Origin: Duganella sp. CF458
GTDB taxonomy: Bacteria > Pseudomonadota > Gammaproteobacteria > Burkholderiales > Burkholderiaceae_D
DNA: 64,000 nt
Reading direction: 5' to 3'
Assembly: GCF_900113115.1 (NCBI RefSeq)
Contig: NZ_FOOF01000010.1
Coordinates: 233,264-297,263, forward strand
A model generated the notes under the pieces. That model was not told the DNA's origin, searched no databases, and was given only the letters and a program-made list of their open reading frames with translations. Both the position numbers and the translations under genes were made by a program. Shown piece after piece: positions 47,693 to 55,871 of this stretch (position 1 is its first letter; the number at the start of each line of letters is the position of its first letter).

Positions 47693-49165
47693 ATGGCTCT
47701 CTCTGATTTCGACCTGGTTCTGTTTGGCGGCAGCGGCGACCTCGCAATGCGCAAGCTGCTGCCCGCTATGTTCAGCCGCGACGTCTGCGGCGACCTGCCG
47801 CCGACCGCGCGCATCGTTTGCGTCGGCCGCCAGGAAAGCACGCAGGAAGAGTTCATCAATATGGTGACCACCACGTCCCGCCCCCACATCAAGTCAGCCA
47901 AAGCCACCGATGAAAACTGGGAGCGTTTCATTGCACGCATCGTCTACGTTTCGCTGGACGCTGTCGATCCAGCCACCTACAAGGGCCTGGTGGAAGCACT
48001 GCGCACCGATCCGGCGATCACTCGCGTCTACTACCTGGCCACCCCGCCGGCCCTGTTCTCGCGCATCTGCGACAACCTGAAAGACAACGGCCTGGCCACC
48101 GCCAATTCGCGCGTGGTGCTGGAAAAGCCGTTAGGCCGCGACCTGGCCTCGGCCAAGCAGATCAACAAGGAGGTCGGCAAGGTCTTCGAAGAACAGCAGA
48201 TCTACCGGATCGACCACTACCTGGGCAAAGAGACCGTGCAGAACCTGCTGGCCCTACGCTTCGGTAACATCCTGTTCGAACCGCTGTGGCGCCGCGAGTG
48301 GATCTCCGACGTCCAGATCACCATCGCCGAAAAGCTGGGCGTAGGCAATCGCATCGGCTACTACGACACCTCCGGCGCGCTGCGCGACATGCTGCAGAAC
48401 CACCTGCTGCAACTGCTTTGTATCGTCGCCATGGAGCCGCCGACTTCGATCGCTCCGGACGCCGTGCGCGACTCCAAGCTGCAGGTGCTGCGCTCGCTGA
48501 AGCGCTTCACCCCGACCACGCTGGCGCAGAACATCGTGCGCGGCCAGTACCGTGCCGGCCACGTGGAAGGCAAGGCCGTGCCGAGCTACCGCGACGAGCC
48601 TGAAGCGCCGCAGAACTCGAAGACCGAAACCTTCGTCGCCATGAAAGTGGAGATCGACACCTGGCGCTGGGCCGGCGTGCCGTTCTACCTGCGCACCGGC
48701 AAACGCATGGCCGACTCGCTGGCCGAGATCGTGGTGCGCTTCAAGCAGATCCCGCACTCGATCTTCAACCAGCCGACCTCCAGCTTCCAGCCGAACTCCC
48801 TGGTGATCCGCCTGCAGCCTGACGAAGGCCTGCGCATGAACCTGATGGCCAAGACCCCGGGCGAAGGCATGCGCCTGAAACCGGCGGAGCTGGAACTGGA
48901 CTTCCGCGAAACCTTCAAGATGCCGCGCATGGACGCCTACGAGCGCCTGCTGCTGGACGTGCTGCGCGGCCAACTGACCCTGTTCATGCGCGGCGACGAG
49001 CTGGAAGCGGCCTGGGAATGGGTCGAACCGATCCTGAACAACTGGGAGCAGGACGATTCCACGCCGCTGCCATACACCTCCGGCACCTGGGGTCCAGCGG
49101 CCGCCAGTGCCCTGATCGGTCGCGACGGGCTACAATGGCGCGAAGAAGCGCTGCCGGAAGACTAA
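47693..49165 (+). CDS. zwf: glucose-6-phosphate 1-dehydrogenase
   Basis: Zwf oxidises glucose-6-phosphate to 6-phosphogluconolactone with NADP or NAD. The 490-residue protein has the cofactor fingerprint GGSGDLA at 12-18, the substrate site RIDHYLGKE at 172-180 and EKPLGRD at 144-150. The start at MALSDFD has GAAGAAGA just before it; the frame runs 9 codons further upstream. Third in the operon; the hexR ATG follows its TAA directly. Its product enters either Edd or the pentose pathway. Confidence 0.97.
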   Translation: MALSDFDLVLFGGSGDLAMRKLLPAMFSRDVCGDLPPTARIVCVGRQESTQEEFINMVTTTSRPHIKSAKATDENWERFIARIVYVSLDAVDPATYKGLVEALRTDPAITRVYYLATPPALFSRICDNLKDNGLATANSRVVLEKPLGRDLASAKQINKEVGKVFEEQQIYRIDHYLGKETVQNLLALRFGNILFEPLWRREWISDVQITIAEKLGVGNRIGYYDTSGALRDMLQNHLLQLLCIVAMEPPTSIAPDAVRDSKLQVLRSLKRFTPTTLAQNIVRGQYRAGHVEGKAVPSYRDEPEAPQNSKTETFVAMKVEIDTWRWAGVPFYLRTGKRMADSLAEIVVRFKQIPHSIFNQPTSSFQPNSLVIRLQPDEGLRMNLMAKTPGEGMRLKPAELELDFRETFKMPRMDAYERLLLDVLRGQLTLFMRGDELEAAWEWVEPILNNWEQDDSTPLPYTSGTWGPAAASALIGRDGLQWREEALPED

Positions 49166-50020
49166 ATGCTGCTCGACTCCATCCGCACGCAGCTCGACTC
49201 GCTCTCCAAATCGGAGCGCAAGGTCGCGCTGGCGGTGCTAGACAATCCGGCCCGCACGGTGGGCGCCAACATCACGGCGCTGGCCAAGAGCGCGCAAGTG
49301 TCCGAGCCGACCGTGGTGCGCTTCTGCCGCACGCTAGGCTACGACGGCTGGCACGAATTCAAGCTGAAGCTGGCGCAAGGCCTGGCGCTCGCCCTGCCCG
49401 GCCTGAACGACCAGCCGGCGCAGGACGATCTGGCGTCCGACCTGGTGAACAAGATTTGCAGCCGCTCCATCAACACGCTGCTGGACCTGCGCAACAACCT
49501 GAATGCGGAACCGGTGCAGAAGGCGCTCGACATCCTGTCGCGCGCGCGCAAGATCGAGTTCTACGGCCACGGCACCTCAGGCATCGTGGCAGCCGACGCA
49601 CAGCACAAGTTCTTCCGCTCCGGCGTGCCGACCGTGGCCTACGCCGACCCGGCCATCCACAGCATTTCAGCGGCCCTGCTGCATGAAGGCGACGCGGTGG
49701 TAGCGATCTCCCAGCGCGGCAACAGCCCCGCGCTGGTACGCTCGGCCAAGCTGGCCAAGGAAGGCGGTGCCGACGTGATCGTGCTGGCGCCCTCCGGCAC
49801 CCCGCTGGCGGAAACGGCGTCGGTGCTGATCCCGATCGACCTGATCTTCAATACCGACCCCTACACCCCGATCTCGGCCCGCCTGGCCTACCTGGTGGTG
49901 ATCGACGTGCTGGCCGTCGGCCTGGCACTGAAACGCGGCCCCGAATTCCGCAAGAAAATGCAAAACGCCCAGAAGGCGCTGCAGGAGTTCGACATGCAGT
50001 TCGACTCCTTTATCGGTTAG
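49166..50020 (+). CDS. hexR: HexR, RpiR-family repressor of central carbon genes
   Basis: A 284-residue RpiR-type regulator. The N-terminal winged helix (about 1-77) contains SKSERKVALAVLDNP and the recognition segment VSEPTVVRFCRTLGYDGWHEFK. The SIS sugar-phosphate domain (about 120-255) has GHGTSGIVAADAQHKF and AISQRGNSPALV; the ligand in known HexR is KDPG. Being last in the pgi-zwf operon and next to two HexR-like operators, it should control its own operon and edd-eda. The ATG follows the zwf TAA with no gap. A large perfect palindrome lies just after its stop. Confidence 0.93.
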   Translation: MLLDSIRTQLDSLSKSERKVALAVLDNPARTVGANITALAKSAQVSEPTVVRFCRTLGYDGWHEFKLKLAQGLALALPGLNDQPAQDDLASDLVNKICSRSINTLLDLRNNLNAEPVQKALDILSRARKIEFYGHGTSGIVAADAQHKFFRSGVPTVAYADPAIHSISAALLHEGDAVVAISQRGNSPALVRSAKLAKEGGADVIVLAPSGTPLAETASVLIPIDLIFNTDPYTPISARLAYLVVIDVLAVGLALKRGPEFRKKMQNAQKALQEFDMQFDSFIG

Positions 50021-50023
50021 AAG

Positions 50024-50104
50024 TTAAAAGTCGGGGTCAGCTCTGGCAACCGGACATTTTGCGACGCAAAATGTCCGGTTGCCAGAGCTGACCCCGACTT
50101 TTAA
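50024..50104. repeat. 81-base perfect intergenic palindrome with GGGGTCAG
   Basis: Forty bases on each side pair without mismatch around a single central A at 50064. The outer end reads TTAAAAGTC, then GGGGTCAG at 50033-50040, then GCTCTGGCAACCGG and ACATTTTGCG. It starts 3 bases after the hexR stop and ends directly before the opposing gene's stop. There is no T-run beyond the stem, so it is not a standard terminator. In single-stranded form it would make a very stable hairpin. The GGGGTCAG block links it to the repeat at 11606-11654. Confidence 0.95.
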
Positions 50105-50509
50105 TCAGAGACCTTCTTTCAGCATTTTTTCCAGCGCCACGCGCGAAACGTGGGGCGTGTCCTTGCCGGCTTCCACCTGCCACTGGCCGCCCTTCTGCTG
50201 CACCACGTATTCAACTTGCGCGGTGCCGCCGGTTGGATGCGGTACCGCCTGCTCCATATCCAGCTTTGCCGTCGGGGTGTAGGTGAAGGTGACGGTTGCC
50301 TTGCAGCGTGCGCCGTCGCAGTTCAGCGCGTCGGTTTTCCAGCCGTCCACCAGATGAACCTGCTCGTAATAGCCTTCGGTATCGTTGTGAAGGCGTCCGC
50401 CGTCCAGTTCGAACTTCAGGAATTGATCAAGTGCCGCTTGCGGCGTTGCTTCCGCGGCCTGCGCGGTGAAGGCGGCGCAGAGCGCGGCCAGGATAATTAG
50501 ATTTTTCAT
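50105..50509 (-). CDS. small exported protein of unknown function
   Basis: A 134-residue protein with a signal peptide (cleavage near AQAAEA, about 18-19). The mature part has a pair of cysteines (LNCDGARCKA) and a beta-rich C-terminal half (TVTFTYTPT, AQVEYVVQQKGGQWQV), suggesting a small NTF2-like or DUF4878-like domain; I cannot assign it. The start was set at the Met opening the signal; the frame extends upstream through an AT-rich stretch. It is divergent from the second diguanylate cyclase gene. Confidence 0.75.
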   Translation of the reverse strand: MKNLIILAALCAAFTAQAAEATPQAALDQFLKFELDGGRLHNDTEGYYEQVHLVDGWKTDALNCDGARCKATVTFTYTPTAKLDMEQAVPHPTGGTAQVEYVVQQKGGQWQVEAGKDTPHVSRVALEKMLKEGL

Positions 50510-50554
50510 GACAGCATTATATTTTTCCACAATGAAATTTTTCAACAGGAAAAT

Positions 50555-50583
50555 CCGACACGAAACTCTAAAATCCATATAAT
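50555..50583 (+). promoter_or_regulatory. promoter of the second diguanylate cyclase gene
   Basis: CCGACA at 50555-50560 and TATAAT at 50578-50583 are spaced exactly 17 bases. Transcription would start about 50590, at or just before the ATG at 50591. The only upstream ATG (50582) lies inside the -10 element. Confidence 0.6.
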
Positions 50584-50590
50584 GCCTTTC

Positions 50591-51532
50591 ATGCAAGAAT
50601 CAACACTATATGGCCGCGTTTTGGGCCTCGCAAACCTCGGCTTGATGGTGCTGGACGCCGACCAACGCATTATATTCTGGAACCAATGGCTGGCCAGCCG
50701 CTCCGGCATGGCGGCACCGCGCGTGCAGGGACTGACGCTGGTGGAAGCCTTCCCCGAGCTGTCCGGCAAGCGCATTGAGCAATCGCTGCACACCGCGCTG
50801 TCCAGCAACCTGCCGTCCGTGCTGCCGCAAAACCAGGACCGCACGCCATTCCCACTGTTCGCTGCCGGCACTTGGGGCGGCGAGCGTATCGAGCAAGCCG
50901 TCACGCTGACGCCCTTCAACGAAGGCAAAGAGCGCTTTTGCCTGGTCGAGGTGGCGGACGTCAGCAACACCGTGGGCCGTGAGCGCCAACTGCGCGGCCA
51001 GGCCGAAGCCTTGCGGGCGCAATCGTATGTGGACGGCCTGACCGGCATCGCCAACCGGCGCCACTTCGACGTCGCGCTTGACCGCGAACTGCGCCGCGCG
51101 CAGCGCCAGGGTGCCGGCCTATCCCTGCTGCTGATGGACATCGACTCCTTCAAGGCCTATAACGACCATTTCGGCCACCAGCAAGGCGATGCCTGCCTGA
51201 CCATGGTGGCCGAAGCCTTCGCCTCGCGCCTGCAACGCCCGGCCGACCTGGCCGCGCGCTACGGCGGCGAGGAGTTTGCCGCCATCCTGCCGGACACCAC
51301 GCCCGAACAGGCGGCGCAGCACGCGGAAGTGATCCGCTCCCACGTTGAATCGCTGCACTTGGCGCACGCGCCAGAGGCGGTACATCCCCACGTCACGCTG
51401 AGCATCGGTGTCGCCAGTTTCGACAAGGAGCACCTGAACGACGCCAAGTCGCTGCTGGAAGCGGCCGACCGCGCGCTCTATGGCGCCAAGCGCGAAGGCC
51501 GCAACCGCGTGGTGGTCAGGCTGCCCGCCTAG
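50591..51532 (+). CDS. diguanylate cyclase with PAS-like N-terminal domain (second copy)
   Basis: A 313-residue GGDEF protein with the same plan as the one at 36720-37676. It has a PAS-like sensor (GLMVLDADQRIIFWNQWLASRSG), a short coiled linker, then a cyclase domain with I-site RPAD at 216-219 and active-site GGEEF at 225-229. Both motifs are intact. The start at 50591 is preferred because the promoter's TATAAT covers the other candidate ATG at 50582, so the mRNA is probably leaderless; neither ATG has a Shine-Dalgarno site. It is not in an operon with regulators. Its stop forms CTAG with the opposing DUF4242 gene. Confidence 0.95.
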   Translation: MQESTLYGRVLGLANLGLMVLDADQRIIFWNQWLASRSGMAAPRVQGLTLVEAFPELSGKRIEQSLHTALSSNLPSVLPQNQDRTPFPLFAAGTWGGERIEQAVTLTPFNEGKERFCLVEVADVSNTVGRERQLRGQAEALRAQSYVDGLTGIANRRHFDVALDRELRRAQRQGAGLSLLLMDIDSFKAYNDHFGHQQGDACLTMVAEAFASRLQRPADLAARYGGEEFAAILPDTTPEQAAQHAEVIRSHVESLHLAHAPEAVHPHVTLSIGVASFDKEHLNDAKSLLEAADRALYGAKREGRNRVVVRLPA

Positions 51533-51804
51533 CCTTTGTAGAAGTAAGGGTCGAGCGCCGTCACCTGTGTGATCTTGTCGACCGGCAGCTGGTTCAATTC
51601 CGCCGTCTCGCGGATCGCTTCCGGGGATGGCGCCTCGTACAGGCAGTAAGTCTTGCGCAGGTCCTCGCTCACATAGGAGTGGATCCAGGTGACACCGCTG
51701 CGGGCATTGGTGCCGATGACTGCCTCGCAGGCTTTGGCGCCGTCGGCCGTGACGGGGATGTGCAAGCCTTCGGGAAAAGTGCGCTCAACAATATAGCGTG
51801 GCAT
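51529..51804 (-). CDS. DUF4242 family protein
   Basis: A 91-residue protein of the DUF4242 family, small ferredoxin-like proteins some of which bind nickel. The start PRYIVERTFPEGLHIPV and the middle GVTWIHSYVSEDLRKTYCLYEAPSPEAI are characteristic. AGGAG precedes the ATG by 7 bases. No metal transporter is next to it. Its stop shares CTAG with the stop of the facing diguanylate cyclase gene. Confidence 0.85.
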   Translation of the reverse strand: MPRYIVERTFPEGLHIPVTADGAKACEAVIGTNARSGVTWIHSYVSEDLRKTYCLYEAPSPEAIRETAELNQLPVDKITQVTALDPYFYKG

Positions 51805-51880
51805 GATGGTCTCCTTCGGTTGCCTGATTCGCGGCCGGGCCGCCAATCTTCACCATAGACCATCCTGCCGCGCTGTCCAG

Positions 51881-53095
51881 TCACGCGGCCTGCACCTGCG
51901 ATGCGATGAGCTCGGCAGTAGCGGCCGACATGGTCCATCCCAGGTGGCCATGGCCGGTGTTGTAAAACACGCCCGGCCGCTTGCCCGCGCCGACGCGCGG
52001 CATCAGGTCCGGCATCATCGGTCGCAAGCCTGCCCACGGCACTACCTGGCGCGTGCCTACGCCTGGAAAGCACTGTTGCACCCAGTGCACCAGCGGCGCG
52101 ATGCGGTCGGCGCGGATATCGCGGTTAAAGCCGTTGAATTCCGCCGTTCCCGCCACCCGGAAGCGGTTGGCGCCAAGGCGGCTGCTGACCAGCTTGGCGG
52201 CATCGTCCACCAGGCTGACCGTCGGCGCGCCAGCGCGGCTGGCCGGGTCTTCCAGCATCACGGTGATCGAGTAGCCCTTTACCGGGTAAACATTCACGCG
52301 GTCGCCCAGCATGGCGGCAAAGCGGCGGCTGGCCGTGCCGGCGCAGACCACCAGCGCGTCGAAATGCCGCGTCTCCTGCCCGCCATCGCGCAAGAGCGCA
52401 ATCCGCGCGCCTTCTTCGCCGGCCTGCAGGCCGTGTACATCGGCGCCGCACACCATTTCTACGCCGCGCTCTTCGGCAGCCTGCGCCAACCCCAACGTGA
52501 ATTTGTGAATGTCGCCCGTGCTGTCGCTCTCGGTGTAGAAACCGCCGTAGAATCGGCCCTCCAGCGTCGGCTCGATTGTCCGCATTTCCGCGGGCGTCAC
52601 GGCACGCCGCTGCAAGCCGCCCTGCGCCAGCAGCCCGGTCACCCGTGCCGCATGCTCGAAACCGGCCTTGTCGCGGTAGACATGCAGGATGCCCTCATGC
52701 CGCTGGTCGAAATCGATGCCCTCCTCGTGCGCCCAGCCAAACAGGTGCTCGCGCGCGGCAATCGCCAGCCGCGCGCTGGCGATGGTGTTGCTCTCGTAGC
52801 GGGGAATGGCAGCCAGGAATTCGGCGAACCAGGACAGCTTGTGCCAGCCCGGCCTGGGATTGACCAGCAGCGGCGCATCGCTGCGCAGCATCCACTTCAA
52901 GCCTTTGCCGACCGTGCTCCAGCTGTTCCACGCTTCCGCATGGGAGGCCGATAGCTGGCCGCCGTTGGCGAAGGACGTTTCCATGGCCGGATAGCGATGG
53001 CGCTCGAACAAGGTGACTTGCAGGCCGCGGCGCGCCAACGCATATGCTGTCGTGACGCCAGTGATGCCGCCGCCGATGACTGCGACTGATTTCAT
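51881..53095 (-). CDS. D-amino acid dehydrogenase (DadA-like FAD oxidoreductase)
   Basis: A 404-residue FAD-dependent oxidoreductase of the DAO/DadA family, probably a membrane-associated dehydrogenase that deaminates D-amino acids to oxoacids. The dinucleotide-binding motif GGGITGVTTAYALARRG begins at residue 8. FANGGQLSASHAEAW (about 42-56) and the C-terminal TGHGHLGWTMS are DadA signatures. No alanine racemase gene (dadX) is adjacent, so a role in alanine catabolism is only probable. It lies 15 bases downstream of a small membrane protein gene. Confidence 0.9.
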   Translation of the reverse strand: MKSVAVIGGGITGVTTAYALARRGLQVTLFERHRYPAMETSFANGGQLSASHAEAWNSWSTVGKGLKWMLRSDAPLLVNPRPGWHKLSWFAEFLAAIPRYESNTIASARLAIAAREHLFGWAHEEGIDFDQRHEGILHVYRDKAGFEHAARVTGLLAQGGLQRRAVTPAEMRTIEPTLEGRFYGGFYTESDSTGDIHKFTLGLAQAAEERGVEMVCGADVHGLQAGEEGARIALLRDGGQETRHFDALVVCAGTASRRFAAMLGDRVNVYPVKGYSITVMLEDPASRAGAPTVSLVDDAAKLVSSRLGANRFRVAGTAEFNGFNRDIRADRIAPLVHWVQQCFPGVGTRQVVPWAGLRPMMPDLMPRVGAGKRPGVFYNTGHGHLGWTMSAATAELIASQVQAA

Positions 53096-53110
53096 GAAGG
53101 AATTGCGCGA

Positions 53111-53485
53111 TTACTGCGTCGCCACCCTTCCATGCGAGGCCGCGCCGGTTGCGCCCAGCACACCGGCAATCAGCAACACATACCACAACGCTCCAGTACC
53201 GCCGTGCAGCGCCAACAAGGCAGTGGCATCGGCCACCAGCGCAGCCGCGCAGCCGAGCGCCAGCAGCAGCAAGGCGACCGACACGGCAAACGACAGCGCG
53301 CGGAAATTGGCCACGCGCGCGCCGGTCGCAAACAACAGGTAACCGGACACGCTAAACAAGGGGAACATCAGCCACAGCGAAACGCCGGCCGCCAATCCCC
53401 CAACGCCCAGTTGCGCCAACACCAGCGCGGCGCCGGAAAACAGGCCCAGCGCCAGCAGCAGCGCACCAACAATTGCCAAAATCAT
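53111..53485 (-). CDS. small membrane protein of unknown function
   Basis: A 124-residue hydrophobic protein with four predicted membrane segments (about 2-20, 26-52, 62-85 and 96-116) and short loops. The ATG has GAGGAG 6 bases upstream, so the longer open frame with a different hydrophobic lead is unlikely. No family is recognised. Co-transcribed with the DadA-like gene. The 121 bases before it are shared with tal and contain TACAAT (53565-53570), a possible tal -10. Confidence 0.75.
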   Translation of the reverse strand: MILAIVGALLLALGLFSGAALVLAQLGVGGLAAGVSLWLMFPLFSVSGYLLFATGARVANFRALSFAVSVALLLLALGCAAALVADATALLALHGGTGALWYVLLIAGVLGATGAASHGRVATQ

Positions 53486-53606
53486 GGCTAACTCCTCAGA
53501 CCAAAATATGAAAATACTAATAATCCCCATTGTAAACGCAACATGGCGGACCGCGCCGATTTAGTACAATAGGTTTTTTTTCGTCCCTCACGTACCCAGG
53601 CCTTCA

Positions 53607-54536
53607 ATGAATCAGCTCGAACAGCTCAAGCAATACACTACCGTTGTTGCCGACACCGGCGATTTCCAGTCGATCAAGGCTTATGCGCCGCGCGACGCGA
53701 CCACCAATCCATCGCTGATCCTGAAGGCGGTGCAGAAGGATGAATACAAGCCGCTGCTGGAAAAAGCCGTGCGCGACAACCCGAACGCCACCTCCGGCGA
53801 GATCATCGACAAGCTGCTGATCGCCTTCGGCACCGAGATCCTGAAGTACGTGCCGGGCCGCGTGTCGACCGAAATCGACGCTGCCCTGTCGTTCGATGTG
53901 GACGGCAACGTGGCCAAAGGCCGTGAGCTGATCGCCCTGTACGAGAAGGCCGGCATCCCGCGCGAACGCGTGCTGATCAAGATCGCCTCCACCTGGGAAG
54001 GCATTCGCGCTTCCGAGCAACTGGAGAAGGAAGGCATCCGCACCAATATGACCCTGCTGTTCTCGCTGTGCCAGGCAATCGCCTGCGCCGAAGCGGGCTC
54101 GCAGCTGATTTCCCCGTTCGTCGGCCGTATCTACGACTGGTTCAAGAAGTCCACCGGCATCGACTACCAGGGCGCCGAAGATCCGGGCGTGCAGTCGGTC
54201 AAGCGCATCTACAACTACTACCGCAAGTTCGGCTACAAGACCGAAGTGATGGGCGCGTCCTTCCGCAACACCAGCCAGATCATCGAACTGGCCGGCTGTG
54301 ACCTGCTGACCATTTCGCCGGACCTGCTGCAAAAGCTGGCCGACACCCAGGCACCGGTCGAGCGCAAGCTGTCCCCGGCCGATACCGGCACCGCCGTCAA
54401 GATCTCGATGGATGAGAAGACGTTCCGCTTCATGCTGAACGAAGATGCGATGGCGACCGAGAAGCTGGCCGAAGGCATCCGCGCTTTCGTGGCCGACTCC
54501 AACAAGCTGAAGCAGATGATCTCGGCCATGCGCTAA
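53607..54536 (+). CDS. tal: transaldolase
   Basis: Transaldolase moves a three-carbon unit between sedoheptulose-7-phosphate and glyceraldehyde-3-phosphate in the pentose phosphate pathway. The 309-residue protein is of the TalB subfamily ([28 protein letters not shown] at the start). The Schiff-base Lys125 is in [12 protein letters not shown], and [10 protein letters not shown] lies further on. The gene stands alone and has a strong terminator. It completes, with rpiA and zwf, much of the pentose pathway visible in this window. Confidence 0.97.
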   Translation: MNQLEQLKQYTTVVADTGDFQSIKAYAPRDATTNPSLILKAVQKDEYKPLLEKAVRDNPNATSGEIIDKLLIAFGTEILKYVPGRVSTEIDAALSFDVDGNVAKGRELIALYEKAGIPRERVLIKIASTWEGIRASEQLEKEGIRTNMTLLFSLCQAIACAEAGSQLISPFVGRIYDWFKKSTGIDYQGAEDPGVQSVKRIYNYYRKFGYKTEVMGASFRNTSQIIELAGCDLLTISPDLLQKLADTQAPVERKLSPADTGTAVKISMDEKTFRFMLNEDAMATEKLAEGIRAFVADSNKLKQMISAMR

Positions 54537-54556
54537 GTGTTTCCCGCAGCCACCTC

Positions 54557-54582
54557 AAAAAGGGCGCTTCGGCGCCCTTTTC
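54557..54582 (+). terminator. intrinsic terminator after tal
   Basis: A GGGCGC stem with a TTCG tetraloop, flanked by an A-run and a T-run (AAAAA and TTTT), lies 21 bases after the tal stop. The symmetric A and T runs let it work in both directions. Confidence 0.9.
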
Positions 54583-54656
54583 GCTATACAAAACGTTACA
54601 ATTGCTAGTGTTATACAATTTTCGGCGCTGTCCCACCTCACAAGAAGAGACGCCCA

Positions 54657-55859
54657 ATGAAACCTGTATTGCGCACCCTGCCCCTGGCTGCCGCAGCCCT
54701 GTCGCTTACCGTGATCCTGGCGGCCTGCGGCGATAAAAAAGACGCCGGCAAGTCGGCCCCGCCCCCTCCCACCGTTTCCGTGATCACCGCCACCAGCGGC
54801 GAAGTGACCATTACGAATGAGCTGCCGGGGCGCGTCGAAGCCTCGCGCATCGCCCAGGTGCGCGCGCGTACGCCGGGCATTGTCCTGCAACGGGTGTTCA
54901 AGGAAGGCGGCGACGTCAAGGCAGGTGAAGTCCTGTTCCGCATCGATCCCGCGCAATTCCAGGCCAATGTGGACAGCGCCGATGCCGCCATCGCCCGCGC
55001 CGAAGCCAACCTGGCGCAGGCCGACCTGAAGGCCAAACGCTACAAGCCGCTGCTGGCGGCGCAGGCCGTCAGCCAGCAGGAATACGACGATGCGGTCACC
55101 GCGCAAAAGCAGGCTGGCGCAGAATTACAGTCGGCTCGGGCGGCACGCAAGAATGCCGGCCTGACGCTGGGCTATGCCACGGTCACCGCACCGATCTCGG
55201 GCCGTGTCGGCCGTGCCCTGGTCACCGAGGGCGCGCTGGTGGGCCAGAATGAAGCAACGCCAATGGCGACCGTGCAGCAACTGGACCCGATCTACGTCAC
55301 CATTACCCAATCTTCCGCCGAGCTGCTGCGCCTTAAGCAGGCGCTGGCTGCCGGCACGCTGAAAGGCGCAGGCAAGGATCAGGCCCGCGTCACCCTGCTG
55401 ACAGAGGACGGCCTGGAATATTCACGCGCCGGCAAACTGCTGTTCGCCGACGTGGCGGTGGATGAATCTTCCGGCGCCGTCTCGATGCGCGCCGAATTCC
55501 CGAACCCAGAACGCACCCTGCTGCCGGGCATGTATGTGCGAGCGCGCCTTGAACAGGGTGTCAACGAATCGGCCATCACCGTGCCGCAACAAGCCGTGGT
55601 GCGCGGTGCGGAAGGCGCGTCGGTGCTGGTGGTCGGCGCCGACAACAAGGTCAGCTCGGTGGCGGTGAAGGCCGACGCAGCAGCCGGCGGCAAGTGGGTG
55701 GTCAGCTCGGGCCTGAAAGGCGGCGAGCGCATCATCGTGGAAGGCTTCCAGAAAACCAAACCAGGCGGCACGGTCAATCCTGTACCGTGGAAAGGTCCGG
55801 CATCCGGACCGGCACCGGCAGGCGCTGCGCCTGCCGCATCCGCCCCGGCGGCCAAGTAA
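54657..55859 (+). CDS. RND efflux periplasmic adaptor (AcrA/MexA-like)
   Basis: The membrane-fusion protein of a tripartite multidrug-type efflux pump, 400 residues. Lipobox LAAC (about residue 23-26) anchors it to the inner membrane. The lipoyl halves are VRARTPGIVLQRVFKEGGDVKAGEVLFRID (about 68-98) and YATVTAPISGRVGRA (about 174-188), joined by an alpha-hairpin with the SQQEYDDA motif. The C-terminal tail is Pro/Ala-rich. The permease gene follows after 12 bases and the outer-membrane channel gene after that. No TetR-type repressor gene is adjacent. Substrates cannot be read from sequence. Confidence 0.95.
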   Translation: MKPVLRTLPLAAAALSLTVILAACGDKKDAGKSAPPPPTVSVITATSGEVTITNELPGRVEASRIAQVRARTPGIVLQRVFKEGGDVKAGEVLFRIDPAQFQANVDSADAAIARAEANLAQADLKAKRYKPLLAAQAVSQQEYDDAVTAQKQAGAELQSARAARKNAGLTLGYATVTAPISGRVGRALVTEGALVGQNEATPMATVQQLDPIYVTITQSSAELLRLKQALAAGTLKGAGKDQARVTLLTEDGLEYSRAGKLLFADVAVDESSGAVSMRAEFPNPERTLLPGMYVRARLEQGVNESAITVPQQAVVRGAEGASVLVVGADNKVSSVAVKADAAAGGKWVVSSGLKGGERIIVEGFQKTKPGGTVNPVPWKGPASGPAPAGAAPAASAPAAK

Positions 55860-55871
55860 AGGGGCCGCCCC

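Noticed and set aside
50024..50104. The 81-base palindrome read as an ordinary intrinsic terminator
   Set aside because: Only TTTT and AAAA lie inside the stem ends and no T-run follows; the arm length is far above normal terminators.
51831..51843. GC-rich hairpin GCGGCCGGGCCGC between the DUF4242 and DadA-like genes
   Set aside because: No T-run follows on either strand and the stem is short; not called a terminator.
54590..54620. Repeated TTACAATT/TTATACAATT before the efflux operon as an operator
   Set aside because: The copies are direct and imperfect, with no promoter at consistent spacing; the evidence is too weak.
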